Assembly: GCA_041919675.1 (NCBI GenBank)
Contig: JAYRTJ010000068.1
Span: forward strand, 1-17,403
DNA: 17,403 nucleotides
Source: SHVO01 sp041919675
GTDB lineage: Bacteria > Pseudomonadota > Alphaproteobacteria > Rhodospirillales > Rhodospirillaceae
Reading direction: 5' to 3'
Position numbers and translations under genes: made by a program. Of this stretch, positions 1-7,699 are shown one piece after another (positions within the stretch are counted from its first letter, which is position 1; each line of letters begins with the position of its first letter). The notes under the pieces are model-generated. The model saw only the letters and a program-made list of their open reading frames with translations. It was not told the DNA's origin and made no database searches.

Positions 1-1234
1 GCTGGAAGGCCTGCATGAACTCGGCGCCCACCGCGCCGTCGACCGAGCGATGGTCGCACGACAGCGTGCAGGTCACGACATTGGCGACGACCATCTGGCC
101 GTTCTTCACGACCACACGCTCCTCGCCTTTGCCGACAGCCATGATGCCCGACTGGGGCGGATTGATGATGGCCTGGAACTCGCGGATGCCGAACATACCC
201 AGGTTGGAGATCGAGAAACCGCCGCCCTGGAATTCGTCGAGTTTGAGTTTCTTCGCCTTGGCGCGCGAAGCAAGGTCGCGCATCTCGGTCGAGATCTGCG
301 CCACGCTCTTCTGATCCGCGTTGCGGATGATCGGCGTGATGAGGCCGTCCGGCGTTGCGACAGCCACTGAGATGTCGACATTCTCGTACAGAAGCACGGC
401 GTCGTCGGTCCAGCTCGAGTTGACCTGCGGCACCTTGCGCAAGGCCAGCGCGACGGCCTTGATCACGAAGTCGTTCACCGACAGCTTCATCTCGCCTTCG
501 GCGCGCTCGTTCAGCTTCTTGCGCAGCGACAGGAGTTCGTCGATCCGGCAATCGAGCGACAGATAGAAGTGCGGGATCGTGCTCTTGGCTTCCGTGAGAC
601 GCTTGGCAATGGTCTTGCGCACGCCGCTGTTCGGCTGCGCCTTGTACGGCTGGCCAAAGATATCGACGGTGCCCGAAGCGCCGGCGGCGGCCGGCTTTCG
701 CTTCACCCCGCCGGCGACGGCGCGCTCGACATCCACGCGGACGATACGGCCGCGCGGGCCGGAGCCCGTGAGATCGGCCGGATCGAGCCCCGCGTCTTTC
801 GCCAAGCGGCGCGCGAGCGGGCTGATGAAGATGCGTTCGCCTTTCGCCTTGGCAGGGGCGGGTACGGCAGCCTTGGGCGCCGGCGCGGCTTGCGGCGCCG
901 GCGCCGGAGCCGCGGCCGGTTTCGCTTCAGCTTGCTGCGGCGCGGGCGCCGGAGCCGCGGCCTTGGGCGGCGGCGCCGCGCCCATCTTCTCGCCTTCTTC
1001 GAGCAGAACGGCGATCGGTTCGTTGACCGAAACCTTCTCGGTGCCTTCCGGGATCAGGATCTTGCCCAGGACGCCCTCGTCCACGGCTTCCATTTCCATG
1101 GTCGCCTTGTCGGTTTCGATTTCGGCGATCACGTCGCCGCTCTTGATCTTGTCGCCTTCTTTCTTGAGCCACTTGGCGAGCTTGCCCTCGGTCATTGTGG
1201 GCGAGAGCGCCGGCATCAGGATTTGTGTGGACAT
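1..1234 (-). CDS. pdhC: Dihydrolipoamide acetyltransferase, E2 of pyruvate dehydrogenase (3' end outside window)
   Basis: E2 core of the PDH complex: it transfers the acetyl group from lipoyl-lysine to CoA. I translated 411 codons from the ATG at 1234; the reading frame is still open at base 1, so roughly the last dozen residues are missing. An N-terminal lipoyl domain (about 1-80) carries the lipoylation motif ETDKA with Lys43. An Ala/Pro-rich linker (about 85-130) follows, then a peripheral subunit-binding domain (about 134-172, FISPLARRLAKDAG). The catalytic acyltransferase domain (about 200 onward) ends with the active-site motif DHRSVDG (394-400; His395, Asp399). Only 12 bases separate it from the pdhB stop, and a GAGGG-like ribosome site precedes the ATG, so it is the third gene of a pdhABC operon. 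Family assignment is secure. The choice of PDH over another 2-oxoacid dehydrogenase E2 rests on its E1 neighbours. Confidence 0.95.
   Translation of the reverse strand, partial: MSTQILMPALSPTMTEGKLAKWLKKEGDKIKSGDVIAEIETDKATMEMEAVDEGVLGKILIPEGTEKVSVNEPIAVLLEEGEKMGAAPPPKAAAPAPAPQQAEAKPAAAPAPAPQAAPAPKAAVPAPAKAKGERIFISPLARRLAKDAGLDPADLTGSGPRGRIVRVDVERAVAGGVKRKPAAAGASGTVDIFGQPYKAQPNSGVRKTIAKRLTEAKSTIPHFYLSLDCRIDELLSLRKKLNERAEGEMKLSVNDFVIKAVALALRKVPQVNSSWTDDAVLLYENVDISVAVATPDGLITPIIRNADQKSVAQISTEMRDLASRAKAKKLKLDEFQGGGFSISNLGMFGIREFQAIINPPQSGIMAVGKGEERVVVKNGQMVVANVVTCTLSCDHRSVDGAVGAEFMQAFQ
900..962 (-). repeat. Direct duplication inside the PdhC linker
   Basis: An identical 18-base word (GGCGCCGGAGCCGCGGCC on plus) occurs at 900-917 and 945-962, offset by 45 bases or 15 codons. 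In the protein this gives two copies of AAAPAPAPQ (residues 92-100 and 107-115) in the flexible Ala/Pro linker between the lipoyl and subunit-binding domains. Such linkers commonly change length by in-frame slippage or duplication. Confidence 0.75.
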
Positions 1235-1246
1235 GGGGCCCTCGCT

Positions 1247-2617
<1,371 letters not shown>

Positions 2618-2632
2618 ATCTACACCCTCCCC

Positions 2633-3634
2633 TTAAGCGACCAGCACGTCGGTCCAGAGCTCCGACGCGTCGGGCTCGGGGCTCGTCTGCGAGAACTCGG
2701 CTGCGGCGATCACGATGTCCTTGATCTCCTTGTCCATGGCCTTGAACGACTCTTCGTCGCCGGCTTTCATGGCGATCAGCTTCGCGCGAAGTCCGTCGAT
2801 GGGATCATGCTCGGCGCGCATCTTCTCCAGTTCTTCCTTGGTGCGGTACTTCGCCGGGTCGGACATGGAGTGGCCGCGATAACGGTAGGTCTTGGCTTCC
2901 ATCAGCACCGGGCCGTTGCCCGCGCGGATGTACTCGACGGCTTCGAGACCGGCTTCGCGCACCGCCAGCACGTCCATGCCGTCCACGACCATCGTCTTCA
3001 TCTTGTAAGGCACGCCGCGCGCGGCAAGATCGCCGCCGGCGGTCGAACGCTCGACCGAGGTCCCCATGCCGTACTTGTTGTTCTCGACGATGAACAGCAC
3101 CGGCAGCGACCACAGCGAGGCCATGTTGAAGGACTCATAGACCTGGCCCTGGTTGAAGGCGCCGTCGCCCATGTAGGCCATGGCGAGACCGCCGTCGCCC
3201 TTGTACTTGTGCGCGAACGCAAGGCCCGCGCCGATCGGCACCTGCGCGCCGACGATGCCGTGACCGCCGTAGAAACCTTTCTCGCGGCTGAACATGTGCA
3301 TCGAGCCGCCCTTGCCCTTGGAGTAGCCGTCCTTGCGGCCGGTCAGCTCGGCCATGACGCCCTTCGGGTCCATGCCGCAGGCCAGCATGTGGCCGTGATC
3401 GCGGTAGCTGGTGATGATGGAATCGCCCGGCTTGCAGCAGGACTGCAGACCGACGACGACCGCTTCCTGACCGATGTAGAGGTGGCAGAAGCCGCCGATC
3501 AGGCCCATGCCGTAAAGCTGGCCGGCGCGTTCCTCGAACCGGCGAATGAGAAGCATCTCCCTATAAAAACGCATCAGCATCTCTGCCGAGGGTTTTTCGG
3601 TGGCGCCTTTGGACGCCGGCTTCTTTATGGCCAT
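2633..3634 (-). CDS. pdhA: Pyruvate dehydrogenase E1 alpha subunit
   Basis: Alpha subunit of E1; with PdhB it binds thiamine diphosphate and performs the decarboxylation that commits pyruvate to acetyl-CoA. The start at 3634 (MAIKKPASKG) gives 333 residues, the normal family length, and has GGGAGAG upstream. The frame stays open to an ATG at 3760, but the extra 42 residues are unlike the family and read through the promoter region. Visible motifs are YIGQEA (53-58), SYRDHGH (76-82), the thiamine diphosphate motif from GDGAFNQGQ (156-164) to ENN (184-186), and RYRGHSMSDP (251-260). It is the first gene of pdhABC. The 246-base gap upstream contains a candidate promoter, which suggests expression separate from eno-ftsB. 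Confidence 0.96.
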   Translation of the reverse strand: MAIKKPASKGATEKPSAEMLMRFYREMLLIRRFEERAGQLYGMGLIGGFCHLYIGQEAVVVGLQSCCKPGDSIITSYRDHGHMLACGMDPKGVMAELTGRKDGYSKGKGGSMHMFSREKGFYGGHGIVGAQVPIGAGLAFAHKYKGDGGLAMAYMGDGAFNQGQVYESFNMASLWSLPVLFIVENNKYGMGTSVERSTAGGDLAARGVPYKMKTMVVDGMDVLAVREAGLEAVEYIRAGNGPVLMEAKTYRYRGHSMSDPAKYRTKEELEKMRAEHDPIDGLRAKLIAMKAGDEESFKAMDKEIKDIVIAAAEFSQTSPEPDASELWTDVLVA

Positions 3635-3733
3635 CAAATCTCTCTCCCGTTGGATCAGTCCCATCGAAGGCCCGGAGTCTGCCAGCGTGTGCACTGCACG
3701 GCCAACCGCAAAGAGATATAAGTGTTTGTTATT

Positions 3734-3753
3734 CCGCATCTTTCGCAATGCGG
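3734..3753. promoter_or_regulatory. Inverted repeat CCGCAT-N8-ATGCGG in the pdhA leader
   Basis: A perfect 6-base inverted repeat with an 8-base spacer lies about 100 bases before the chosen pdhA start. If the candidate promoter at 3786-3814 is used, it sits some 25-45 nt into the transcript. It could be an operator or an RNA hairpin. I recognise no known regulator for it. Confidence 0.35.
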
Positions 3754-3785
3754 CGGACATTTAGTTGCGACATAAAGCGCGTCAA

Positions 3786-3814
3786 AATAACTTTGTTTCG
3801 TTCGATAATGTCAA
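3786..3814 (-). promoter_or_regulatory. Candidate sigma-70-type promoter of pdhABC
   Basis: On the minus strand a perfect -35 hexamer TTGACA (3814-3809) is followed after 17 bases by GTTATT (3791-3786), a weak -10 match (3 of 6). The surroundings are much more AT-rich than the rest of the window. A start near 3779 would give pdhA a leader of about 145 nt. The -35 is convincing; the -10 is not. Confidence 0.4.
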
Positions 3815-3837
3815 TTTAAATCGCTTGCTATTTAAAT
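3814..3837. promoter_or_regulatory. Twin ATTTAAAT palindromes upstream of the pdhA promoter
   Basis: The 8-base palindrome ATTTAAAT occurs at 3814-3821 and again at 3830-3837, separated by 8 bases, so the pair is both a direct and an inverted repeat with 16 bases between centres. It abuts the candidate TTGACA on the upstream side, which suits an UP-like element or an activator or repressor site. TTAA-N7-TTAA, the CtrA pattern, does not fit the spacing. Confidence 0.45.
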
Positions 3838-3880
3838 GCCCGAATCGCGAGGGTCATTAAAATATCAAGCTATATACTTG

Positions 3881-4222
3881 TTACGGAGTTTGAGAGTCCG
3901 CGGCCGGATCCGGGACGATCAGATCGCCCTTGCCGACGACGCCCAGCATGGCGCGGGCGCGCTCTTCGAGCATGTCGCGGTCGAGGCTCTCCGGGCGCAG
4001 CAGGCTGACGCGGTGCTCGATCTTCCGCTTCTCGGCGGTGACGGCGGCGAGTTCGTAGTCCGCCTTCTCGATCTCGTAGCGCAGATTCCACCACGCGATG
4101 AGACCACGGTCGCCCTGAACGGCGTGATAGCCGAAGTAGGTGATCAGCGCGATGCCGGCCAGCGGGCCGAACACCTGACGAACCCTCGAACGGAGATTGT
4201 CCTTACGCGTGATCATGCACAT
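3881..4222 (-). CDS. ftsB: FtsB/DivIC-type septum formation initiator
   Basis: Small bitopic cell-division protein; FtsB works with FtsL and FtsQ in the divisome. The 113 residues show a short basic N-terminus, one transmembrane segment (about 17-35, GPLAGIALITYFGYHA) and a periplasmic segment. That segment has coiled-coil character (about 46-76, rich in E/K/R with spaced hydrophobics) and ends with PESLDRDMLEERARAMLG, which is typical of the DivIC/FtsB family in alphaproteobacteria. Its place between eno and pdhA is the usual one. Neither the ATG at 4222 nor the one two codons later (4216) has a clear ribosome site, so the start is uncertain by two residues. Upstream lies an unusual cluster of GANTC sites. 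Confidence 0.88.
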   Translation of the reverse strand: MCMITRKDNLRSRVRQVFGPLAGIALITYFGYHAVQGDRGLIAWWNLRYEIEKADYELAAVTAEKRKIEHRVSLLRPESLDRDMLEERARAMLGVVGKGDLIVPDPAADSQTP

Positions 4223-4225
4223 AGA

Positions 4226-4300
4226 GAATCACGCGCGACTCGCAGGGTCAATGTGGCAAAATTGACTCACAGCAAGGGCGCGCGGGACTCAGAATGATTC
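4226..4300. promoter_or_regulatory. Cluster of five GANTC sites before ftsB
   Basis: GAATC (4226-4230), GACTC (4237-4241), GACTC (4264-4268), GACTC (4286-4290) and GATTC (4296-4300) lie within 75 bases directly upstream of ftsB. A 4-fixed-base word is expected about once per 256 bases in random sequence. GANTC is the target of the CcrM methyltransferase of alphaproteobacteria, and in Caulobacter methylated GANTC near promoters recruits GcrA to cell-cycle genes. The sites are seen; the regulatory role is inferred. Confidence 0.5.
4247..4266. promoter_or_regulatory. Inverted repeat GTCAAT-N8-ATTGAC upstream of ftsB
   Basis: A perfect 6-base inverted repeat with an 8-base spacer, centred about 35 bases before the ftsB start and lying inside the GANTC cluster. 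Its right arm overlaps a GACTC site. The size and symmetry suit a dimeric regulator; no regulator is recognised. Confidence 0.35.
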
Positions 4301-4352
4301 GGCCGAAAACAAGCTGAACGCGAGTAGAAAACACATCCGTCGTCCCGGCGAA

Positions 4353-4573
4353 GGCCTCCTTAATACCGCGCTTCTTTTTAAACGCAGGGCCGCCGTAAAC
4401 GGCCGCCCCGAGCGCGCAAGCGCGACCGAGAAAAACGAGGCCTTAATACCACGCTCCTTTTTAAACGCAGGGCCGCCGTAAACGGCGGCCCCAAGCGCGT
4501 AAGCGCGACCGAGAAAAACTAGGCCTTAATACCCCGCTTCTTTTTAAACGCAGGGCCGCCGTAAACGGCGGCC
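4353..4573 (-). repeat. 83-bp tandem array built from the 3' end of eno
   Basis: Three tandem copies with a period of exactly 83 bases fill most of the eno-ftsB gap and run into eno. The first copy (4522-4573) is the coding tail of eno. The second (4439-4521) and third (about 4356-4438) lie beyond the stop. I count 2 differences in 48 aligned bases between copies one and two, and 6 in about 81 between two and three. Each contains an 8-base-pair hairpin, GGCCGCCG-TTTA-CGGCGGCC (one mismatch in the third copy). Both outside copies still spell the peptide YGGPAFKK-RGIK in a local frame. The unit combines about 52 bases of coding tail with about 30 bases of 3' flank. The remainder of the 296-base gap holds the GANTC cluster and no gene. 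Confidence 0.9.
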
Positions 4574-5811
4574 GGCCCCAATTCGCCTTCGATGCGGATG
4601 AGCTGGTTGTATTTGGCGAGACGGTCCGAGCGCGACAGCGAGCCGGTCTTGATCTGGCCGCAGTTCGTGGCCACCGCGATGTCGGCGATGGTTGAGTCTT
4701 CCGTTTCGCCCGAGCGGTGCGACAGCACGGCGGTGTAACCGGCCTTGTGCGCCATCTCGACGGCCTGAAGAGTTTCGGTCAGCGTGCCGATCTGGTTCAC
4801 CTTCACCAGGATCGAGTTGGCGAGGCCCCTCTCGATGCCGTCCGACAGGCGCTTCGGATTGGTCACGAACAGATCGTCGCCCACAAGCTGGCACTTGTGG
4901 CCGATCGCCTTGGTCAGCGCGGCCCAGCCTTCGAAATCGTCTTCGGCCATGCCGTCTTCGATGGACACGATCGGATAACGGTTCACGAGGTCTTCGTAGA
5001 ACTTCACCATGCCGGCGGCGTCGAGGGTTTTGCCTTCGCCGTCCATGGCATATTTGCCGTTCTTGAAAAACTCGGTCGATGCGGAATCGAGCGCGAGCAC
5101 GATGTCGCTGCCCGGCTTATAGCCGGCCGCTTCGATGGCCTTCATGATGAACGCCAGCGCGGCGTCGGCGCTGGCGAGGTTCGGCGCGAAGCCGCCTTCA
5201 TCGCCGACGTTCGTATTGTGGCCGGCGTCCTTCAGCTGCTTCTTGAGAGCGTGGAAGACTTCGGCGCCCATGCGAATGGCGTCGGCCCCCGTCGGCGCGC
5301 TCACCGGCATGATCATGAACTCTTGGATGTCGATCGGGTTGTCGGCATGGGCGCCGCCGTTGACGATGTTCATCATCGGGACCGGAAGCACATGCGCGCC
5401 TGCGCCGCCGATATAGCGGTACAGCGGCAGGCCGGCTTCGACGGCGGCCGCCTTCGCGACGGCCAACGACACACCCAGGATGGCGTTGGCGCCCAGGCGC
5501 TTCTTGTTGGGAGTGCCGTCCAGGCCGATCATGGCTTGGTCGATCTTCACCTGGTCGTTGGCGTCCAGGCCGCCGATGGCGGCGAACAGCTCGCCGTTCA
5601 CGGCGTCCACGGCCTTGCGGACGCCCTTGCCCAGGTAACGGGACTTGTCGCCGTCGCGCAGTTCGGCGGCTTCGTGGGCGCCGGTCGAGGCGCCCGAGGG
5701 CACGGCCGCGCGGCCGAAAGCACCGCTTTCAAGGGTCACATCCACCTCAACGGTGGGGTTTCCGCGGGAGTCCAGGATCTCGCGGCCGACGATCTCGACA
5801 ATGGCGCTCAT
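4519..5811 (-). CDS. eno: Enolase (phosphopyruvate hydratase)
   Basis: Glycolytic enzyme converting 2-phosphoglycerate to phosphoenolpyruvate, cytoplasmic, and in many bacteria also part of RNA degradosomes. The protein has 430 residues, the normal length. Motifs and catalytic residues are intact: REILDSRGNPT near the N-terminus, GDEGGFAPN with Glu205, metal ligands Asp242, Glu285 (SIEDG) and Asp312 (VGDD), catalytic Lys337 (ILVKVNQIGT) and SHRSGETED (364-372). AAGGA lies a few bases before the ATG. The C-terminal tail (AVYGGPAFKKKRGIKA) is encoded by the first copy of an 83-bp tandem repeat that continues past the stop codon. The phosphoenolpyruvate it makes is also a substrate of the neighbouring KdsA. 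Confidence 0.98.
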   Translation of the reverse strand: MSAIVEIVGREILDSRGNPTVEVDVTLESGAFGRAAVPSGASTGAHEAAELRDGDKSRYLGKGVRKAVDAVNGELFAAIGGLDANDQVKIDQAMIGLDGTPNKKRLGANAILGVSLAVAKAAAVEAGLPLYRYIGGAGAHVLPVPMMNIVNGGAHADNPIDIQEFMIMPVSAPTGADAIRMGAEVFHALKKQLKDAGHNTNVGDEGGFAPNLASADAALAFIMKAIEAAGYKPGSDIVLALDSASTEFFKNGKYAMDGEGKTLDAAGMVKFYEDLVNRYPIVSIEDGMAEDDFEGWAALTKAIGHKCQLVGDDLFVTNPKRLSDGIERGLANSILVKVNQIGTLTETLQAVEMAHKAGYTAVLSHRSGETEDSTIADIAVATNCGQIKTGSLSRSDRLAKYNQLIRIEGELGPAAVYGGPAFKKKRGIKA

Positions 5812-5836
5812 GGGGGTCCTTCTTCATTGTTTTTAT

Positions 5837-5858
5837 CTCTCCCCCTTACAGGGGAGGG
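5837..5858. other. Palindromic intergenic element between the GNAT gene and eno
   Basis: CTCTCCCC faces GGGGAGGG across a 6-base loop in the short gap before eno (7 of 8 positions pair). Elements of the type CTCTCCCC..GGGGAGAG are frequent in intergenic DNA of GC-rich proteobacteria. No T-run follows on the minus strand, so it is not a convincing terminator for the upstream genes. Confidence 0.4.
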
Positions 5859-5888
5859 AGAAGCTGTTCAAGGGACCAGGGCGGCGTC

Positions 5889-6164
5889 CTAATCCAGCAG
5901 GTCGCGCTGGTCGGCGTGACGGCGGAACCAGGAGGTCGCATAGCCGCAGAGCGGCACGACTTTGAGCCGGCGGGCCCTCGCCTCGCCGGCCACATGTTCC
6001 ATGAGCCGGCCGGCCGCGCCGGTCCCGCGCAGGGCCACGGCCGCCTCGACGTAGGGGATCAGCATCCGGCCATCCATAATGCGGTAAGTGGCGTAGGCGA
6101 CGTGGCCGTCCTCGGTCAGCTCAAAACGGCCCTGCGCACTGTTATCGGCGAAGGTTCCGTTCAT
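5889..6164 (-). CDS. Small GNAT-type N-acetyltransferase (GCN5-related, YidJ-like)
   Basis: A 91-residue protein matching the compact GCN5-related acetyltransferase family (Acetyltransf_CG type), which keeps only the acetyl-CoA-binding half of the GNAT fold. RFELTEDGHVAYATYR forms the first strands, ALRGTGAAGRLMEH (44-57) is the pyrophosphate-binding loop and helix, and LKVVPLCGYATSWFRRH (67-83) is the C-terminal signature with Cys73. The substrate is unknown for this family. The gene starts 7 bases after the UPF0114 stop, and the AGGA of its ribosome site overlaps that stop codon (CACTAGGAC), pointing to translational coupling in a kdsA - UPF0114 - GNAT - eno transcript. Confidence 0.88.
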   Translation of the reverse strand: MNGTFADNSAQGRFELTEDGHVAYATYRIMDGRMLIPYVEAAVALRGTGAAGRLMEHVAGEARARRLKVVPLCGYATSWFRRHADQRDLLD

Positions 6165-6171
6165 GGCCGTC

Positions 6172-6720
6172 CTAGTGGCTGCCGTGAGCGCCGTGCGACA
6201 GGCGCTCCACGTAAGCGATGCCCACGGCGGACAGGATGAAGACGCAGTGGATGATGGTCTGCCACATCACGCCGGTTTCGGTGAAGGCCGCGCTCGGGCT
6301 TCCCAAACCGCCGGCTTCGATGAAGGTGCGCAGCAGATGGATCGAGGAAATGCCGATGATCGCCATGGCCAGCTTGATCTTGAGGACACTGGCGTTGACC
6401 TGATCGAGCCACTCCGGCTGATCGGGATGCCCACCCAAACGAAGGCGCGAGACAAACGTCTCGTAGCCACCAACGATCACCATGATGAGCAGGTTCGAGA
6501 TCATCACTACGTCGATGAGACCAAGGACGATCAACATGATCTGTTGCTCGCCGAAGGTCAGTGAATGCGTCACCAGGTGCCACAGTTCCTTAAGAAACAG
6601 GAGCACGTAGACGCCCTGCGCGATGATCAGCCCCAGATACAAAGGCAACTGCAGCCAGCGCGAGGCGAAGATCAGCGCGGGCAGCGGACGCAGAGGTTGG
6701 CGTTGAGAAAGTTCAGACAT
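6172..6720 (-). CDS. UPF0114 (YqhA) family integral membrane protein
   Basis: A 182-residue inner-membrane protein of the UPF0114 family; function is not established. Predicted membrane segments lie at about 24-44, 61-85, 112-130 and 154-172. Family-typical stretches are FGEQQIMLIVLGLIDVVMISNLL (split by its membrane segment), VGGYETFVSRL and NASVLKIKLAMAIIGISSIHLL. I chose the ATG at 6720 (MSELSQRQP). A TTG at 6732 would add four residues but lies almost on the kdsA stop, and neither has a clear ribosome site. The gene sits 17 bases after kdsA, so it is probably cotranscribed with it. A C-terminal His-containing tail (SHGAHGSH) is seen. Confidence 0.87.
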   Translation of the reverse strand: MSELSQRQPLRPLPALIFASRWLQLPLYLGLIIAQGVYVLLFLKELWHLVTHSLTFGEQQIMLIVLGLIDVVMISNLLIMVIVGGYETFVSRLRLGGHPDQPEWLDQVNASVLKIKLAMAIIGISSIHLLRTFIEAGGLGSPSAAFTETGVMWQTIIHCVFILSAVGIAYVERLSHGAHGSH

Positions 6721-6737
6721 GGTCACGTGCAACAGGA

Positions 6738-7583
6738 TTAGAGGACAACCGGATTGGCTTTTGCCACCTGGTCAAACGCCTTCAGGGTCGCGAGGATCCC
6801 GGCCATGTCCTTCAAGTGGATCATGTTGGGGCCGTCGGACGGCGCGCAGTCCGGATCGGGATGGGTTTCCATGAACACCGCCGCGACGCCGACAGAAACG
6901 GCGGCGCGCGCGATGACGGGCGCGAACGCGCGGTCACCGCCGGAGCTGGTGCCCTGCCCGCCCGGCTGCTGCACGGCGTGGGTCGCGTCCATCACGACGG
7001 GATAGCCGGTCTTGGCCATGATCGGCAGGCTGCGCATATCGGTGACCAGCGTGTTGTAGCCGAAGGACACGCCGCGCTCGGTCACAAGGATGCGTTCGTT
7101 GCCGGTGGATTCCACCTTCTTCACGACGTTCGCCATGTCCCAGGGCGCCAGGAACTGACCCTTCTTCACATTGATCGCGGCCTTGGTCTTACCGGCGGCG
7201 ACGAGAAGATCGGTCTGGCGGCACAGGAAGGCCGGGATCTGAAGCACGTCGACGGCGTCGGCCACCGGTTCGCACTGGTCGATCTCGTGGATGTCCGTGA
7301 GGGTCGGCAGGCCGAGGGTCTCGCGGATTTCCGCGAACACCGGCAGCGACTCCTTCAGACCGATCCCGCGCTTGCCCGAAACGCTCGTACGGTTGGCTTT
7401 GTCGAAGGAGCTTTTGTAGATCAGCCCCAGACCCGCCTTGGCGGCGATTTCCTTGAGGGCCGAGGCGACTTCGAGGGCGTGGGCGCGGCTTTCCATCTGA
7501 CAAGGTCCGGCGATGATCGTGACCGGACGGTCGTTGCCGATGGTGAGGTTGCCGACAGTGACTGATTTTGATTTTGTGCTCAT
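6738..7583 (-). CDS. kdsA: 3-deoxy-D-manno-octulosonate 8-phosphate synthase
   Basis: Condenses phosphoenolpyruvate with arabinose 5-phosphate to Kdo 8-phosphate, the first committed step toward the Kdo of the lipopolysaccharide inner core; cytoplasmic. The length of 281 is normal. Conserved blocks are IIAGPCQMES (23-32), KSSFDKANRTS, KRGIGL, TDIHE, INVKKGQFLAPWDM, TERGVSFGYNTLVTDM, DATHAVQQPGG and METHPDPDCAPSDGPN. Cys28 stands where metal-dependent enzymes such as that of Aquifex have their metal-binding Cys and where the E. coli enzyme has Asn, so this should be a metal-dependent form. No ribosome site precedes the ATG, and a TATATT box lies 9 bases upstream, which raises the possibility of a nearly leaderless mRNA. 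Confidence 0.97.
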   Translation of the reverse strand: MSTKSKSVTVGNLTIGNDRPVTIIAGPCQMESRAHALEVASALKEIAAKAGLGLIYKSSFDKANRTSVSGKRGIGLKESLPVFAEIRETLGLPTLTDIHEIDQCEPVADAVDVLQIPAFLCRQTDLLVAAGKTKAAINVKKGQFLAPWDMANVVKKVESTGNERILVTERGVSFGYNTLVTDMRSLPIMAKTGYPVVMDATHAVQQPGGQGTSSGGDRAFAPVIARAAVSVGVAAVFMETHPDPDCAPSDGPNMIHLKDMAGILATLKAFDQVAKANPVVL

Positions 7584-7591
7584 GGATCGGG

Positions 7592-7597
7592 AATATA
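7592..7597 (-). promoter_or_regulatory. Possible -10 element of kdsA
   Basis: TATATT on the minus strand (5 of 6 to TATAAT) lies 8-14 bases before the kdsA ATG in the 116-base divergent gap to osmC. No good -35 is seen 16-18 bases further upstream. If real, transcription would start within a few bases of the ATG. Confidence 0.3.
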
Positions 7598-7699
7598 GTG
7601 CGGAAGTTGCATGGCCGCCATGCCTACAGGCAGGTTGCCGGGCCGATAGTTATACTCAAGTCTCCCGTGCGCAGCGTTACGTGACCGAAAGGAGCCGCT

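Noticed and set aside
3635..3760. N-terminal extension of PdhA
   Set aside because: Forty-two additional residues would exceed family length and cover leader DNA; the internal ATG has a good ribosome site.
3815..3836. CtrA-type site (TTAA-N7-TTAA) upstream of pdhA
   Set aside because: The two TTAA words are 12 bases apart, not 7, so the spacing is wrong for CtrA.
5837..5858. Palindrome before eno as a rho-independent terminator
   Set aside because: On the transcribed minus strand the stem is followed by an A-rich stretch, not a T-run; it is kept only as a palindromic element.
4717..5892. A 391-codon plus-strand frame opposite eno
   Set aside because: Antisense shadow of a fully motif-supported enolase; its His/Val/Asp-rich translation resembles no family.
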